From Candidatus Woesearchaeota archaeon (GTDB lineage: Archaea; Nanobdellota; Nanobdellia; Woesearchaeales; JACPBV01): a stretch of 22,872 nt of DNA. Positions 7,372 through 14,247 of this stretch are shown here, piece after piece. Every line of letters starts with the position of its first letter. Positions within the stretch are counted from its first letter, which is position 1. The stretch lies in assembly GCA_019322475.1 (NCBI GenBank), contig JAHWIN010000030.1, forward strand, positions 1 through 22,872, read 5' to 3'. Below the pieces are notes generated by a model. The model worked only from the letters and a program-made list of their open reading frames with translations, made no database searches and was not told the DNA's origin. The translations under genes were made by a program, and so were the position numbers.

Positions 7372-8634
7372 TCAAACAATAACAATATCGGAGTGAAAGA
7401 CTGAATTTATCTTTTCAGATAAGCTTTCTTTTATCCCTGCAATGTTCATCCTGCTCAGCTCCTGCCCGTAAGAAAGGATCTCGCTGTTGAGCTTTTCGAG
7501 GCTGCCTTCCATGTTGCTAAGCTCGTAATTAAGCTTGTTCTCTTTCTTCAGGGCCTCGTTTTCTTCTATAGAATCTTCAAGGCCCTTAAGGGAGCTTTCC
7601 ATCTCATTGTGCTTATTGATAAACTCCCTTAAGAATTCTTCGGTAAGGCCCTTAAGCGTCTCCAGGACCTTTTCCCTTTTTTTGTCCTTCAGGTCAAGGG
7701 TGCAGTTGTTGATGTTTTTCTCCAGCTTCTTCAATAAGCCGATTACATTAAGGCCATTGTCATTTACCAAAGCCTTTACAGGATTTTCCAGGTATGCCTG
7801 AAGCAGCTCCCCCTCCTGAAGGACCATCCTCTGCAGCTTCCTAAGGGGCTTTTCCATGACTGAGAATGCGTGGATTATCCTAGAGTTATGGTCCCTTATA
7901 CCTGCCAGGACAGCCTCTTTCCCTGCTGTAAGATCGTTCAGTTTCCGGTATTCCCTGCTTCCTGAGAGGGTGCTGATCTCCTTCTCTATAGCGGACTTGC
8001 TTTTCATCAGGCTCTGCTTAGAGCTGGACTTAGAGCTTAGAAGGCCGTCTATATCCCTTTTTTGCCTTATCCTCTTATGAAGGTCAAGTATGCTCTTTTT
8101 TATCTCTTCTATCTTAAATATCTCTGCCCTGCTTATAGCCTCTTTCAGGCCCTTGATTGAACCATCTATCTTTTTTATCGCAAGGGCTACATCCCTGCTT
8201 TCATGAGAGAAGAATTCCTGCAGTATCTGGTAAGGCTTTAGTGTAGACCTGCTGAAATTATCCAGCCTTGAGATAAAATCTTCACAAAAACTTACCAAGG
8301 AAGAGTAATCCCTCCCCTCAAGCTCTATACCCCTCAGGAGATTGTTTACAGCCAGGATATAGGATTTCCTGTTTCCTTCCATAAACTGCATCTCCTTTAC
8401 TGTTATGTCAGGGTTATGAAGCTTTGCGGTGCTTAGAACTGCCAGGCTGTCTTTTGCTTTAGTTATCCCTGACCTTATCTCATACCTTATGCTTTCCAGC
8501 TTAGAGTCTAAACCTGATATTATCTTATCAGACCTGGCATCAAACCAGCCCATAAGCTGGCCTGCCTGGATCTCTTCCCTTTCAACTACCTCTTCCTCCT
8601 GCCTAGAAAACAGCTTTTTTAAAAAACTCAGCAT
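7372..8634 (-). CDS. Coiled-coil protein of unknown function
   Basis: I do not recognise a named family in this 420-aa protein. It is highly charged and predicted almost wholly helical, with long coiled-coil stretches (about 35-60, 170-240 and 300-400). There is no signal peptide, membrane segment or nucleotide-binding motif. The N-terminus is amphipathic (M-L-S-F-L-K-K-L-F-S) and could touch a membrane. Its overall look recalls SMC-like or scaffold proteins without an ATPase head. A TTTAAAT element lies about 26 bases before the ATG. It is divergent from the neighbouring single-pass membrane protein gene, 83 bp away. Confidence 0.75.
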   Translation of the reverse strand: MLSFLKKLFSRQEEEVVEREEIQAGQLMGWFDARSDKIISGLDSKLESIRYEIRSGITKAKDSLAVLSTAKLHNPDITVKEMQFMEGNRKSYILAVNNLLRGIELEGRDYSSLVSFCEDFISRLDNFSRSTLKPYQILQEFFSHESRDVALAIKKIDGSIKGLKEAISRAEIFKIEEIKKSILDLHKRIRQKRDIDGLLSSKSSSKQSLMKSKSAIEKEISTLSGSREYRKLNDLTAGKEAVLAGIRDHNSRIIHAFSVMEKPLRKLQRMVLQEGELLQAYLENPVKALVNDNGLNVIGLLKKLEKNINNCTLDLKDKKREKVLETLKGLTEEFLREFINKHNEMESSLKGLEDSIEENEALKKENKLNYELSNMEGSLEKLNSEILSYGQELSRMNIAGIKESLSEKINSVFHSDIVIV

Positions 8635-8687
8635 CCTGGAAAAAGGTAATCAAAAAGGATTTAAAAAACTACTTGTTTTCGATAGAT

Positions 8688-8697
8688 TTAAATATTA
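8688..8697 (+). promoter_or_regulatory. TATA box for a leaderless gene
   Basis: TTTAAATATT is centred 26 bases before the ATG at 8718, and no Shine-Dalgarno is visible. The same spacing is seen before the start codons at 10296, 11335, 13433, 16053, 19638, 20368 and 22586. Confidence 0.55.
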
Positions 8698-8717
8698 TTT
8701 GGAATATAGATTGAAGC

Positions 8718-9419
8718 ATGTCTGATGCAGGCGGATTATTTGAGGGAGACGAAGAAAAAGACAGCGGCAAGACCAGCGATGACACCTTAGAGATCAAGAT
8801 AAGGTTCAATAAATTCTGGCTTGAAAGGATAGCTTATATCTTTATTATCATCGTACTTATAGTATTGGTCCTCTATAACCCCTTGGGCAGATATAGGTGT
8901 GAAAAAGGGCTTGACATGATAACCTCTGAGAAAATAACCTCAGAGGGAACAAAGGCAACAGAGCCTGTCATAGAAGAGGATCCTGTTATAGAAGAGGAGC
9001 CAAAGATAGAGATGGAAGAAGAGCATGAAGATGAAATAGAGCCTGAAACCGAAGAGGAACTTTCGGGGGATGCCATATTAAATATTGATAATATAGAACT
9101 AGATGTGAATAAAACAAGGGTTGAAGTCATAACAGTAAAGATAGACAACCAATACAAGATATTCACTCCATTACTATATGTATATTGGTATGACAAGGAC
9201 AGTTCTAATGCAATGAAAAACTTCCCTAACGGAGGGAAGATAAACTTTACCGGCCCCATCCCTACAAGGAGGGTCTCTGTCAAAAAGCTTGATGATGAGC
9301 TTAAGAGCCATTACCTAAGGACTGATGACGAGACAAAGGAATTCTTCAAGATAGAGCTTTATGACCTAAGCGACAAGACGCTCCTTGATACAAAGACAAA
9401 GTCTATCGCTACGGATTGA
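8718..9419 (+). CDS. Single-pass membrane protein with acidic linker and extracytoplasmic domain
   Basis: No named family is recognised in this 233-aa protein. A short charged cytoplasmic N-terminus is followed by one strong membrane helix (about 37-54). An acidic Pro/Glu linker comes next (about 82-115), containing the near-repeat P-V-I-E-E twice. The C-terminal 120 residues look beta-rich (alternating V/I in R-V-E-V-I-T-V-K-I, then L-L-Y-V-Y-W-Y) and may be an immunoglobulin-like domain on the outside. The start is fixed by the leaderless TATA spacing. Confidence 0.7.
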   Translation: MSDAGGLFEGDEEKDSGKTSDDTLEIKIRFNKFWLERIAYIFIIIVLIVLVLYNPLGRYRCEKGLDMITSEKITSEGTKATEPVIEEDPVIEEEPKIEMEEEHEDEIEPETEEELSGDAILNIDNIELDVNKTRVEVITVKIDNQYKIFTPLLYVYWYDKDSSNAMKNFPNGGKINFTGPIPTRRVSVKKLDDELKSHYLRTDDETKEFFKIELYDLSDKTLLDTKTKSIATD

Positions 9420-9431
9420 AGGAAGGCAAGA

Positions 9432-9456
9432 ATATCCTTTAGCTTTTTTAGGATAT
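9432..9456. terminator. Hairpin between convergent genes
   Basis: ATATCCT (9432-9438) pairs with AGGATAT (9450-9456) across an 11-nt loop that contains a T run. It lies between the stop codons of the membrane protein and archease genes and could stop transcription from either side. Confidence 0.45.
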
Positions 9457-9474
9457 ATCAAGAAACAAAACCCC

Positions 9475-9885
9475 TCATATATCAAGGCTTACTGTCGCCT
9501 TATAGCCTTTATCATCCTTTTCCAGCTTGTATCTGTACATGGTAACTGCCTTTACGACAGTTTCCCCAAGCTCAGGCCTTATCGGTTCTCCGTATAGGGC
9601 AGCCTTAAGATGGGTCTCGTCGATCTCTTCTATACTGAATCTTGAGAAGAACTTTTCCTCTGTGTCCACGATAGCTATAAGGGCCTGGAGCCAGTTGAGC
9701 ATCAGGTCTTCTATGCTGGCTGCCTTTACCTGGAACTCCTCTTTCTCTTTTGGCTTTACTTTCTTTATATCGCACATTACAGAGAAGAGGGCTTCTGCTG
9801 CATTCTGGAAAAGCTCCTTAAGGCTTTTTCCATAAGCCTCGAACATGACATCTGACCTTATCTTGTCTATAAATTTATATTTCAT
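9475..9885 (-). CDS. Archease
   Basis: A 136-aa protein of the archease family, which activates the RNA ligase RtcB by promoting its guanylylation during tRNA splicing and RNA repair. Visible family features are A-Y-G-K-S-L-x-E-L-F-x-N-A-A-x-A-L-F (17-34), L-x-N-W-L (62-66), A-L-Y-G-E-P (97-102), V-K-A-V-T (111-115) and the terminal V-S-L-D-I, whose Asp is part of the metal site. The usual N-terminal H-T-A-D is replaced by K-I-R-S-D, which keeps only the Asp (D12). ATG at 9885 is preferred to the upstream TTG (9903), because the family begins M-K-Y-x-F and GGTG lies five bases before it. It follows the small Ser/Glu-rich gene by 14 bp, so they probably form an operon. RtcB is not in the window. 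Confidence 0.88.
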   Translation of the reverse strand: MKYKFIDKIRSDVMFEAYGKSLKELFQNAAEALFSVMCDIKKVKPKEKEEFQVKAASIEDLMLNWLQALIAIVDTEEKFFSRFSIEEIDETHLKAALYGEPIRPELGETVVKAVTMYRYKLEKDDKGYKATVSLDI

Positions 9886-9899
9886 AAGAAACACCAGTA

Positions 9900-10202
9900 T
9901 CAATAAGGGATTACTTCAGGAATCTCTTCTTTTTCCTGTTCCGGCTCTTCCATGGGCTCTTCTTTTTTCCCTTCTGATGATGAACTGTAAGATGAGCCGG
10001 ATGATGTATCGCCAAACATATTTACAAAGGCGCTTGCAGCTTCTGCAGATGAAGGCGATCCCTGGAGTGAGGAGCCTGAAGATCCATCAGAGAGGCCGGG
10101 AACATTAGAATAACAGCTATCCCCTACCAGATGCTGCAGCATCCTTATGACTTTCTTTATCTCTTCATGAGAATCGTTTCTTGTGTCTATCTCTATCTTC
10201 AT
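9900..10202 (-). CDS. Small Ser/Glu-rich protein of unknown function
   Basis: A 100-aa protein. The first 30 residues (M-K-I-E-I-D-T-R-N-D-S-H-E-E-I-K-K-V-I) form a plausible beta-alpha unit. The rest is low complexity: a Ser/Gly-rich middle and a Glu/Pro-rich tail ending P-E-V-I-P-Y. I recall similar short proteins from DPANN genomes but no function. GATTTATATC (10224-10233) lies about 26 bases before the start codon. It is the first gene of a probable operon with archease. Confidence 0.65.
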   Translation of the reverse strand: MKIEIDTRNDSHEEIKKVIRMLQHLVGDSCYSNVPGLSDGSSGSSLQGSPSSAEAASAFVNMFGDTSSGSSYSSSSEGKKEEPMEEPEQEKEEIPEVIPY

Positions 10203-10295
10203 GGTTTTTAGCTATGAATTCAAAAAGATATAAATCTTTTGGTTTTGTTCAGGAGATTTAGAAAAATATTTATACTTCCTGCCCTAAAAGAAGGT

Positions 10296-10601
10296 ATGGC
10301 AAAAAAGATGCTTGTATTAGGGCTTATTGTATTAAGCTTTGTTCTGGCTGGATGTAAAAAAGCAACGATAACAGGAAATGCTGTTATTGAAGAGCCTGCT
10401 GCTGAAAAGATGACCGAGAAATGCAAAGACAGCGATGGCGGAATAAACAAGATGGCTAAAGGTGTTGTCAGGGTTGACGGCAAAGAGTACAGGGATGAAT
10501 GTGTTGCAGGGCTTCTGATAGAATACTATTGTGAAGGAGATAATGTGGTAAACCAGAACATGAGATGCACTGATGGGTGCAGCGGCGGAAGATGCAGCTA
10601 G
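10296..10601 (+). CDS. Small Cys-rich lipoprotein
   Basis: A 101-aa protein. A Lys-Lys N-terminus and a hydrophobic stretch end in the lipobox L-A-G-C at about residues 17-20, followed by I-T-G-N-A-V, a motif often found behind signal segments of DPANN archaeal proteins. The mature part has six Cys, which suggests disulfides outside the cell (C-K-D-S-D-G-G, then Y-Y-C-E-G-D, then a terminal C-T-D-G-C-S-G-G-R-C). A longer open frame begins at 10239, but TATA (ATTTATA, 10268-10274) lies 25 bases before the ATG at 10296, which fixes that start. Its stop overlaps that of dphB on the other strand within one CTAG. Function unknown. Confidence 0.75.
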   Translation: MAKKMLVLGLIVLSFVLAGCKKATITGNAVIEEPAAEKMTEKCKDSDGGINKMAKGVVRVDGKEYRDECVAGLLIEYYCEGDNVVNQNMRCTDGCSGGRCS

Positions 10602-11335
10602 ATATACTTTTTTAGGGCTTCCTCTTCCATGAAGTGCAGCTTAGACACTACAACAAGGCATTGAGGGTATTTTGCAAACCTCTTCTTTAAAAGGCCTTTT
10701 GCCTTGCCTGCCTTGATCTCAGGATTCTTTCCTCCCAGCCCGGCACAGCCTACGCATAACTGGCTTTTAGACAGGCCCCTGTCCAAAAGATAATTCAGGG
10801 CCTGGCTAACCTGCATGTACCTGTCCTCTGCAGGATCCAGGTCAAAAAGCACCAATGTATGAAGGCTGTTCTTAAGGTTGTTCTTAACTACATCATAAGG
10901 GGAGCTTATGCCCTTGTTGTCAAAAGGTATAGTGGTTGTCCTTCCAAACTTGTAGAGATCCAGGCCGGTTATCCCTATGGCGTTTGTTATGGAGGCATTG
11001 GATATTATCTCTGTCTTTATTCCAAGCTGGTCTGCCCTTAGCTTCAGATCTAGATGGGTTGTTGCTGAGAAAGGGTCTCCTATTATGAGGAAAGCTATGT
11101 TTTTTTTCTTTGCTCCCTTCAATATGGTCTCTTCTGCCTTATTCTCCACTAAATCCCGGTCAGCTAATATAACCTTTTTTCCGTAGAAATCTTCAAGCTC
11201 TTCCTTGCTGCACCTTACTAATCTGGAGGTATAGCTCTCTAAATATATCCTGTCTGAGCTTTTTATGGCCTCCAAGCCTTTAACTGTTATGTCTTTTTCG
11301 TCGCCTAAGCCCAGGCCTATGAAGTATAAAACCAT
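10598..11335 (-). CDS. dphB: Diphthine synthase
   Basis: A 245-aa S-adenosylmethionine-dependent methyltransferase of the tetrapyrrole methylase fold. In archaea it trimethylates the modified His of elongation factor 2 on the way to diphthamide. Family motifs are visible: V-L-Y-F-I-G-L-G-L-G-D (2-12), the acidic/aromatic Y-L-E-S-Y-T (31-36), G-D-P-F-S-A-T-T-H (86-94) and N-A-S-I-T-N-A-I-G (113-121). The start at 11335 matches the family and lies 26 bases after TATTTAAA (11358-11365). An upstream TTG (11374) would only add translated promoter. Length is normal. Confidence 0.93.
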   Translation of the reverse strand: MVLYFIGLGLGDEKDITVKGLEAIKSSDRIYLESYTSRLVRCSKEELEDFYGKKVILADRDLVENKAEETILKGAKKKNIAFLIIGDPFSATTHLDLKLRADQLGIKTEIISNASITNAIGITGLDLYKFGRTTTIPFDNKGISSPYDVVKNNLKNSLHTLVLFDLDPAEDRYMQVSQALNYLLDRGLSKSQLCVGCAGLGGKNPEIKAGKAKGLLKKRFAKYPQCLVVVSKLHFMEEEALKKYI

Positions 11336-11415
11336 CTTGAATCCAAAGCTAAAGTAGTATTTAAAGGTTGCCAAAAATTTTTGTGAAAAAACATTAGCAG
11401 AAGAAATATCATATC

Positions 11416-11477
11416 AAAAAAAAGAAAAAAATTGCCTTCATAAAAAACGTTTGGGGGTGGTTTTAAAATGAAGGCAA
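11416..11477 (-). terminator. Hairpin plus T-run terminator behind ftsZ
   Basis: On the minus strand TTGCCTTCAT (11477-11468) pairs with ATGAAGGCAA (11441-11432). An inner AAAAC/GTTTT pair shortens the loop. The stem runs straight into T7-C-T8 (11431-11416). This resembles a bacterial intrinsic terminator and lies about 40 bases past the ftsZ stop codon. Confidence 0.65.
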
Positions 11478-11518
11478 AAGAACTTTCTCACCACAAAGAC
11501 TAAAGGGGTGAAAATGAA

Positions 11519-12562
11519 TCAAACAAGCTCTATGCCCAGTTCCTCTGAGATCTGTTGAGCCTGCACTGAAGGCTTTGTGTAATCTACCTTGCCCAAAATC
11601 CAAGGTGATTTTACGCCTGTGATGATCGTCATTATAGTCATCTTTCCTTTCAAAGCCTCGTCTACCCTTGCTCCCCATATAACGTTTGCATCAGGGTCAA
11701 GGGTCTCTGTAACCAATTCTCCTGCCTTGCTTATCTCGTCCAGGGTCATGTCAGGGCCGCCTGTTATGTGGATCAGGGCCCCTGTGGCTCCCTTGTAGCT
11801 TATGTCAAGCAATGGGTTTGACAATGCGCCCCTTACAGCCTCGTCCACCTTATTATTGGTGTCTGAGGAGCCTACGCCTATGGCAGCCACTCCTCCGTTT
11901 GTCATTATTGCTTTTACATCAGCATAGTCAAGGTTGACCAGGCTAGGGACTGCTATGGTCTCTACAATGCCCTTGATCATGGTCGCTATCAATTCATTTG
12001 CAACTGCAAATGCCTGCTGGATAGGCAGATTGCCTGCTATGCTTACCAGCCTGTTATTGTCTATCACGATGACGGTATCTGAAACCTGCCTTAATTGCTG
12101 CAGGCCAAATTCTGCCTTGTCTACCCTTGCCCTCTCTATCTTAAAAGGCATCGTTACTGTTCCTATGACAATAGCTCCGCAGTCCTTAGCTACCTGAGCA
12201 ACTATCGGGGCTCCTCCTGTTCCTGTGCCTCCACCCATCCCGGCACAGACAAATGCCATGTCGCATCCCTTTAATGATTCTTTTATCTCCTGAAGACTCT
12301 CCTGCGCAGATTCAGCCCCTTTCTCCGGGAATCCTCCGCATCCCAAGCCTCTTGTAACGCCTCTTCCTATAAGGATCTTCCTGTCCGAATTGATGATATC
12401 AAGATGCTGCTTGTCTGTATTTGCGCTTATTATCTCTGCTCCTTTTACCCCCTTCCCATATAACCAGCCAACCATGTTATTGCCAGCTCCACCAACGCCG
12501 AAAACCTTTATGTTTGCCTGTCCAACCTCTAACCCCATTTCATTTGCTGTATTCATGTCCAT
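11519..12562 (-). CDS. ftsZ: Cell division protein FtsZ
   Basis: Tubulin-like GTPase of 347 aa that polymerises into the division ring. G-V-G-G-A-G-N-N (22-29), N-T-D (48-50), the signature G-G-G-T-G-T-G (110-116), N-N-R-L (169-172) and the T7-loop N-L-D-Y-A-D (210-215) are all present, so GTP binding and hydrolysis should be intact. The C-terminus is short with no extended linker. The ATG at 12562 follows GGGGG by seven bases. A GTG two codons earlier would lie only two bases from that ribosome site. The upstream region carries a palindrome over the TATA box and a cluster of three hairpins. No second ftsZ or sepF is in the window. Confidence 0.95.
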   Translation of the reverse strand: MDMNTANEMGLEVGQANIKVFGVGGAGNNMVGWLYGKGVKGAEIISANTDKQHLDIINSDRKILIGRGVTRGLGCGGFPEKGAESAQESLQEIKESLKGCDMAFVCAGMGGGTGTGGAPIVAQVAKDCGAIVIGTVTMPFKIERARVDKAEFGLQQLRQVSDTVIVIDNNRLVSIAGNLPIQQAFAVANELIATMIKGIVETIAVPSLVNLDYADVKAIMTNGGVAAIGVGSSDTNNKVDEAVRGALSNPLLDISYKGATGALIHITGGPDMTLDEISKAGELVTETLDPDANVIWGARVDEALKGKMTIMTIITGVKSPWILGKVDYTKPSVQAQQISEELGIELV

Positions 12563-12605
12563 TTTCACATCCCCCTTTTTGTGGTTTTTTCTTTAGTCTT
12601 TAGTG

Positions 12606-12627
12606 TTTGGAAAGTTTATATTCCAAA
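12606..12627 (-). promoter_or_regulatory. Palindrome enclosing the probable ftsZ TATA box
   Basis: TTTGGAA (12606-12612) and TTCCAAA (12621-12627) are perfect inverted repeats around AGTTTATA, which reads TATAAACT on the ftsZ strand. A repressor bound here would cover the TATA element. Another T/A stretch (ATATATATTT) lies just upstream and might be the real TATA box, so promoter placement is inferred. Confidence 0.4.
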
Positions 12628-12689
12628 ATATATATTTCAGCAGCGAAATATTTATATTTAAGCTTATTCTAAACACTTCTTAGAAAACG

Positions 12690-12813
12690 TTAATTGTTCG
12701 CGCCAACGAATGATTAAGCAAAGGTTTTCAAACTAACAAGAAAATTTAACCGAAATTTGCTTTCGCCAAAAAGCAACAATCAAAGTTGATTTGAGTTTTC
12801 GCCAAAAAACTCA
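12690..12813. repeat. Three hairpins with the same CGCCAA hexaloop
   Basis: Hairpin 1 has stem arms 12690-12700 and 12707-12717, with two G-T wobbles on the plus strand. Hairpin 2 is TTGCTTT (12757-12763) / AAAGCAA (12770-12776). Hairpin 3 is TGAGTTTT (12792-12799) / AAAACTCA (12806-12813). The stems differ in sequence, but every loop is CGCCAA. No gene is visible in 12569-12899. The array lies between the ftsZ promoter and the end of the sigma-54-like gene. Confidence 0.7.
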
Positions 12814-12899
12814 TAATTCTTAACTTTTTACCTTTTATATAAACGGGGCTTATATTTAAATGTTTCTCGAAACTTTTTAGTGGTGAAAATCAGTCTTTA

Positions 12900-13433
12900 T
12901 TAAGTTGATAGACTTTGCCTGTAATTATTAAGTGTTCTTATAGCCATATCAAGGTTATATCTTTCTTTTAGCTCCTTACGTAAAGCCTTCCCCCTTATCT
13001 TCCAGCTCCCTGCATAAAAAAAATTAGGGTCTTTTTGAAGTTCCCTTAATGCATAGAGTGCCCTTAGTTTCATCAGTGTTTTTCCTGGAACCAATTGAGA
13101 AGCAGGAATAAGATTTCCATCCACCAATTTTATAATAATGTCCTTAAGCGACCTATGGACAGTCGACTGATTAAGCTTCATTTCTTCGGCTACAGTGTAT
13201 TCTGTAGAGTAATTTAGATTAAATGGATTTGATGTTATGACGTATCCCCATTGAAATTCGACAAGATGATTTAGAATCAGGGATTGTATGAGATTCAGTT
13301 TCCCATCTTTGGTCTTGTTTTTACCATAACCTTCTATCTTAAAAGGGTTATAGATTATTGTGCAGTCTTCAACTCTTAGATTAGGCTGGATTTCAGGATC
13401 ATCTGATTTCACTACCCTGGATTCAAGAGTCAT
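12900..13433 (-). CDS. DNA-binding protein resembling the sigma-54 C-terminal region
   Basis: A 177-aa protein. Residues about 47-100 align by eye with the conserved part of bacterial sigma-54 before and at its helix-turn-helix: L-V-E-F-Q (57-61) against the usual I-V-E-R-Q, then T-V-A-E-E-M-K-L-N-Q-S-T-V-H-R-S-L-K (80-97) against the V-A-E-E-L-x-L-H-E-S-T-V-S-R type. The C-terminal A-I-R-T-L-N-N-Y-R-Q (164-173) resembles the RpoN box A-R-R-T-V-A-K-Y-R-E, which reads the -24 promoter element. The activator-binding and most of the core-binding regions of sigma-54 are absent. TTTATAAT sits 25 bases before this ATG; an upstream ATG at 13466 would place that TATA inside the gene. Codons are more AT-rich than neighbours, which suggests transfer. 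It could instead be an unrelated winged-helix regulator. Confidence 0.5.
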   Translation of the reverse strand: MTLESRVVKSDDPEIQPNLRVEDCTIIYNPFKIEGYGKNKTKDGKLNLIQSLILNHLVEFQWGYVITSNPFNLNYSTEYTVAEEMKLNQSTVHRSLKDIIIKLVDGNLIPASQLVPGKTLMKLRALYALRELQKDPNFFYAGSWKIRGKALRKELKERYNLDMAIRTLNNYRQSLST

Positions 13434-13544
13434 AATTTTAGAGAATAGCCTTAGATTATAAAACATATGGTCAATTACAGGTAACTAAAAAGAGACAAAC
13501 AAATAAGAAATATTCAATAAAAATCTGAAGATCCTCTAAAGAGC

Positions 13545-14180
13545 CTACTTCTTCTTTATCTTCTTAACAGCCTTTTTCAAGGCTTTTGCCGTGTTCTGGA
13601 TGGTCTCTTTTATGGCTACGGACTTGTAGCCTCTTGACCTTGGGCCTACCCCTTTTGCAAACCACCTGTCGAGATATACCTGGTGCTCCAATTCCACCCT
13701 TGGAGGCATGTTCGGCTTTTCATCAGGATGGCCTATGGTTATTATCGCCTGGGGAGATATCTTCTCAGGCATATTAAGGGCTCTTTTTACCTTTGATTCG
13801 TCAAATGCCCCTATCCAGCATGAGCCTAAGCCAAGGTCATTGGCTGCAAGCATTATATTTTCTACAGCAGCTGCACATCCCTGTATTGTATAGAGGCGCT
13901 TTCCTCTTGCACCATAGAACCTTTCTGTCTTTCCTGGGTCTGCGGCTATAACTATATGGACAGGAGCATCTTCCATCCAGTCCTGGTCAAATGAGGCCTG
14001 GGCTATCTTCTTGATAACAGCTTCATTCCTTATGACTATAAATTTCCAGTTCTGGATGTTTCCTGCAGAAGGAGCCATCTTTCCTGCCTCAAGAAGCTGG
14101 GTTATCTTGTCCCATCCTACAAGCTTGTCCTTATATCTCCTGACAGACCTTCTTGTCCTGATGCATTCTAGGGTTTCCAT
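13545..14180 (-). CDS. Nitroreductase-family flavoprotein
   Basis: A 211-aa member of the FMN-dependent nitroreductase family, which uses NAD(P)H to reduce nitro compounds, quinones or flavins. FMN-contact motifs are visible: R-T-R-R-S-V-R-R-Y (8-16), A-P-S-A-G-N-I-Q-N-W (36-45) and I-G-H-P-D-E-K-P (149-156), with the family helix Q-G-C-A-A-A-V-E-N-I-M-L-A-A (100-113). The length is typical except for a Lys-rich tail (about 190-211) that may bind nucleic acid or membrane. The natural substrate cannot be told from sequence. It is divergent from the DNA ligase gene with a 67-bp shared promoter region. Confidence 0.88.
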   Translation of the reverse strand: METLECIRTRRSVRRYKDKLVGWDKITQLLEAGKMAPSAGNIQNWKFIVIRNEAVIKKIAQASFDQDWMEDAPVHIVIAADPGKTERFYGARGKRLYTIQGCAAAVENIMLAANDLGLGSCWIGAFDESKVKRALNMPEKISPQAIITIGHPDEKPNMPPRVELEHQVYLDRWFAKGVGPRSRGYKSVAIKETIQNTAKALKKAVKKIKKK

Positions 14181-14247
14181 CTTGCTTTATAATAACATTT
14201 TTATAAGAGTACTCATATTTAATAGTTTTGATAAAAGGGAGAAAATT

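Noticed and set aside
11468..11503. Eleven-codon plus-strand frame beginning M-K-A-K-E-L behind ftsZ, reminiscent of ribosomal protein L29
   Set aside because: It is too short and stops at once. The ATG is part of the terminator stem, so it is not reported as a gene.
14011..14247. Upstream extension of the ligase reading frame
   Set aside because: It is antisense to the nitroreductase gene and its translation is unlike any ligase. The Shine-Dalgarno and family N-terminus support the start at 14248.
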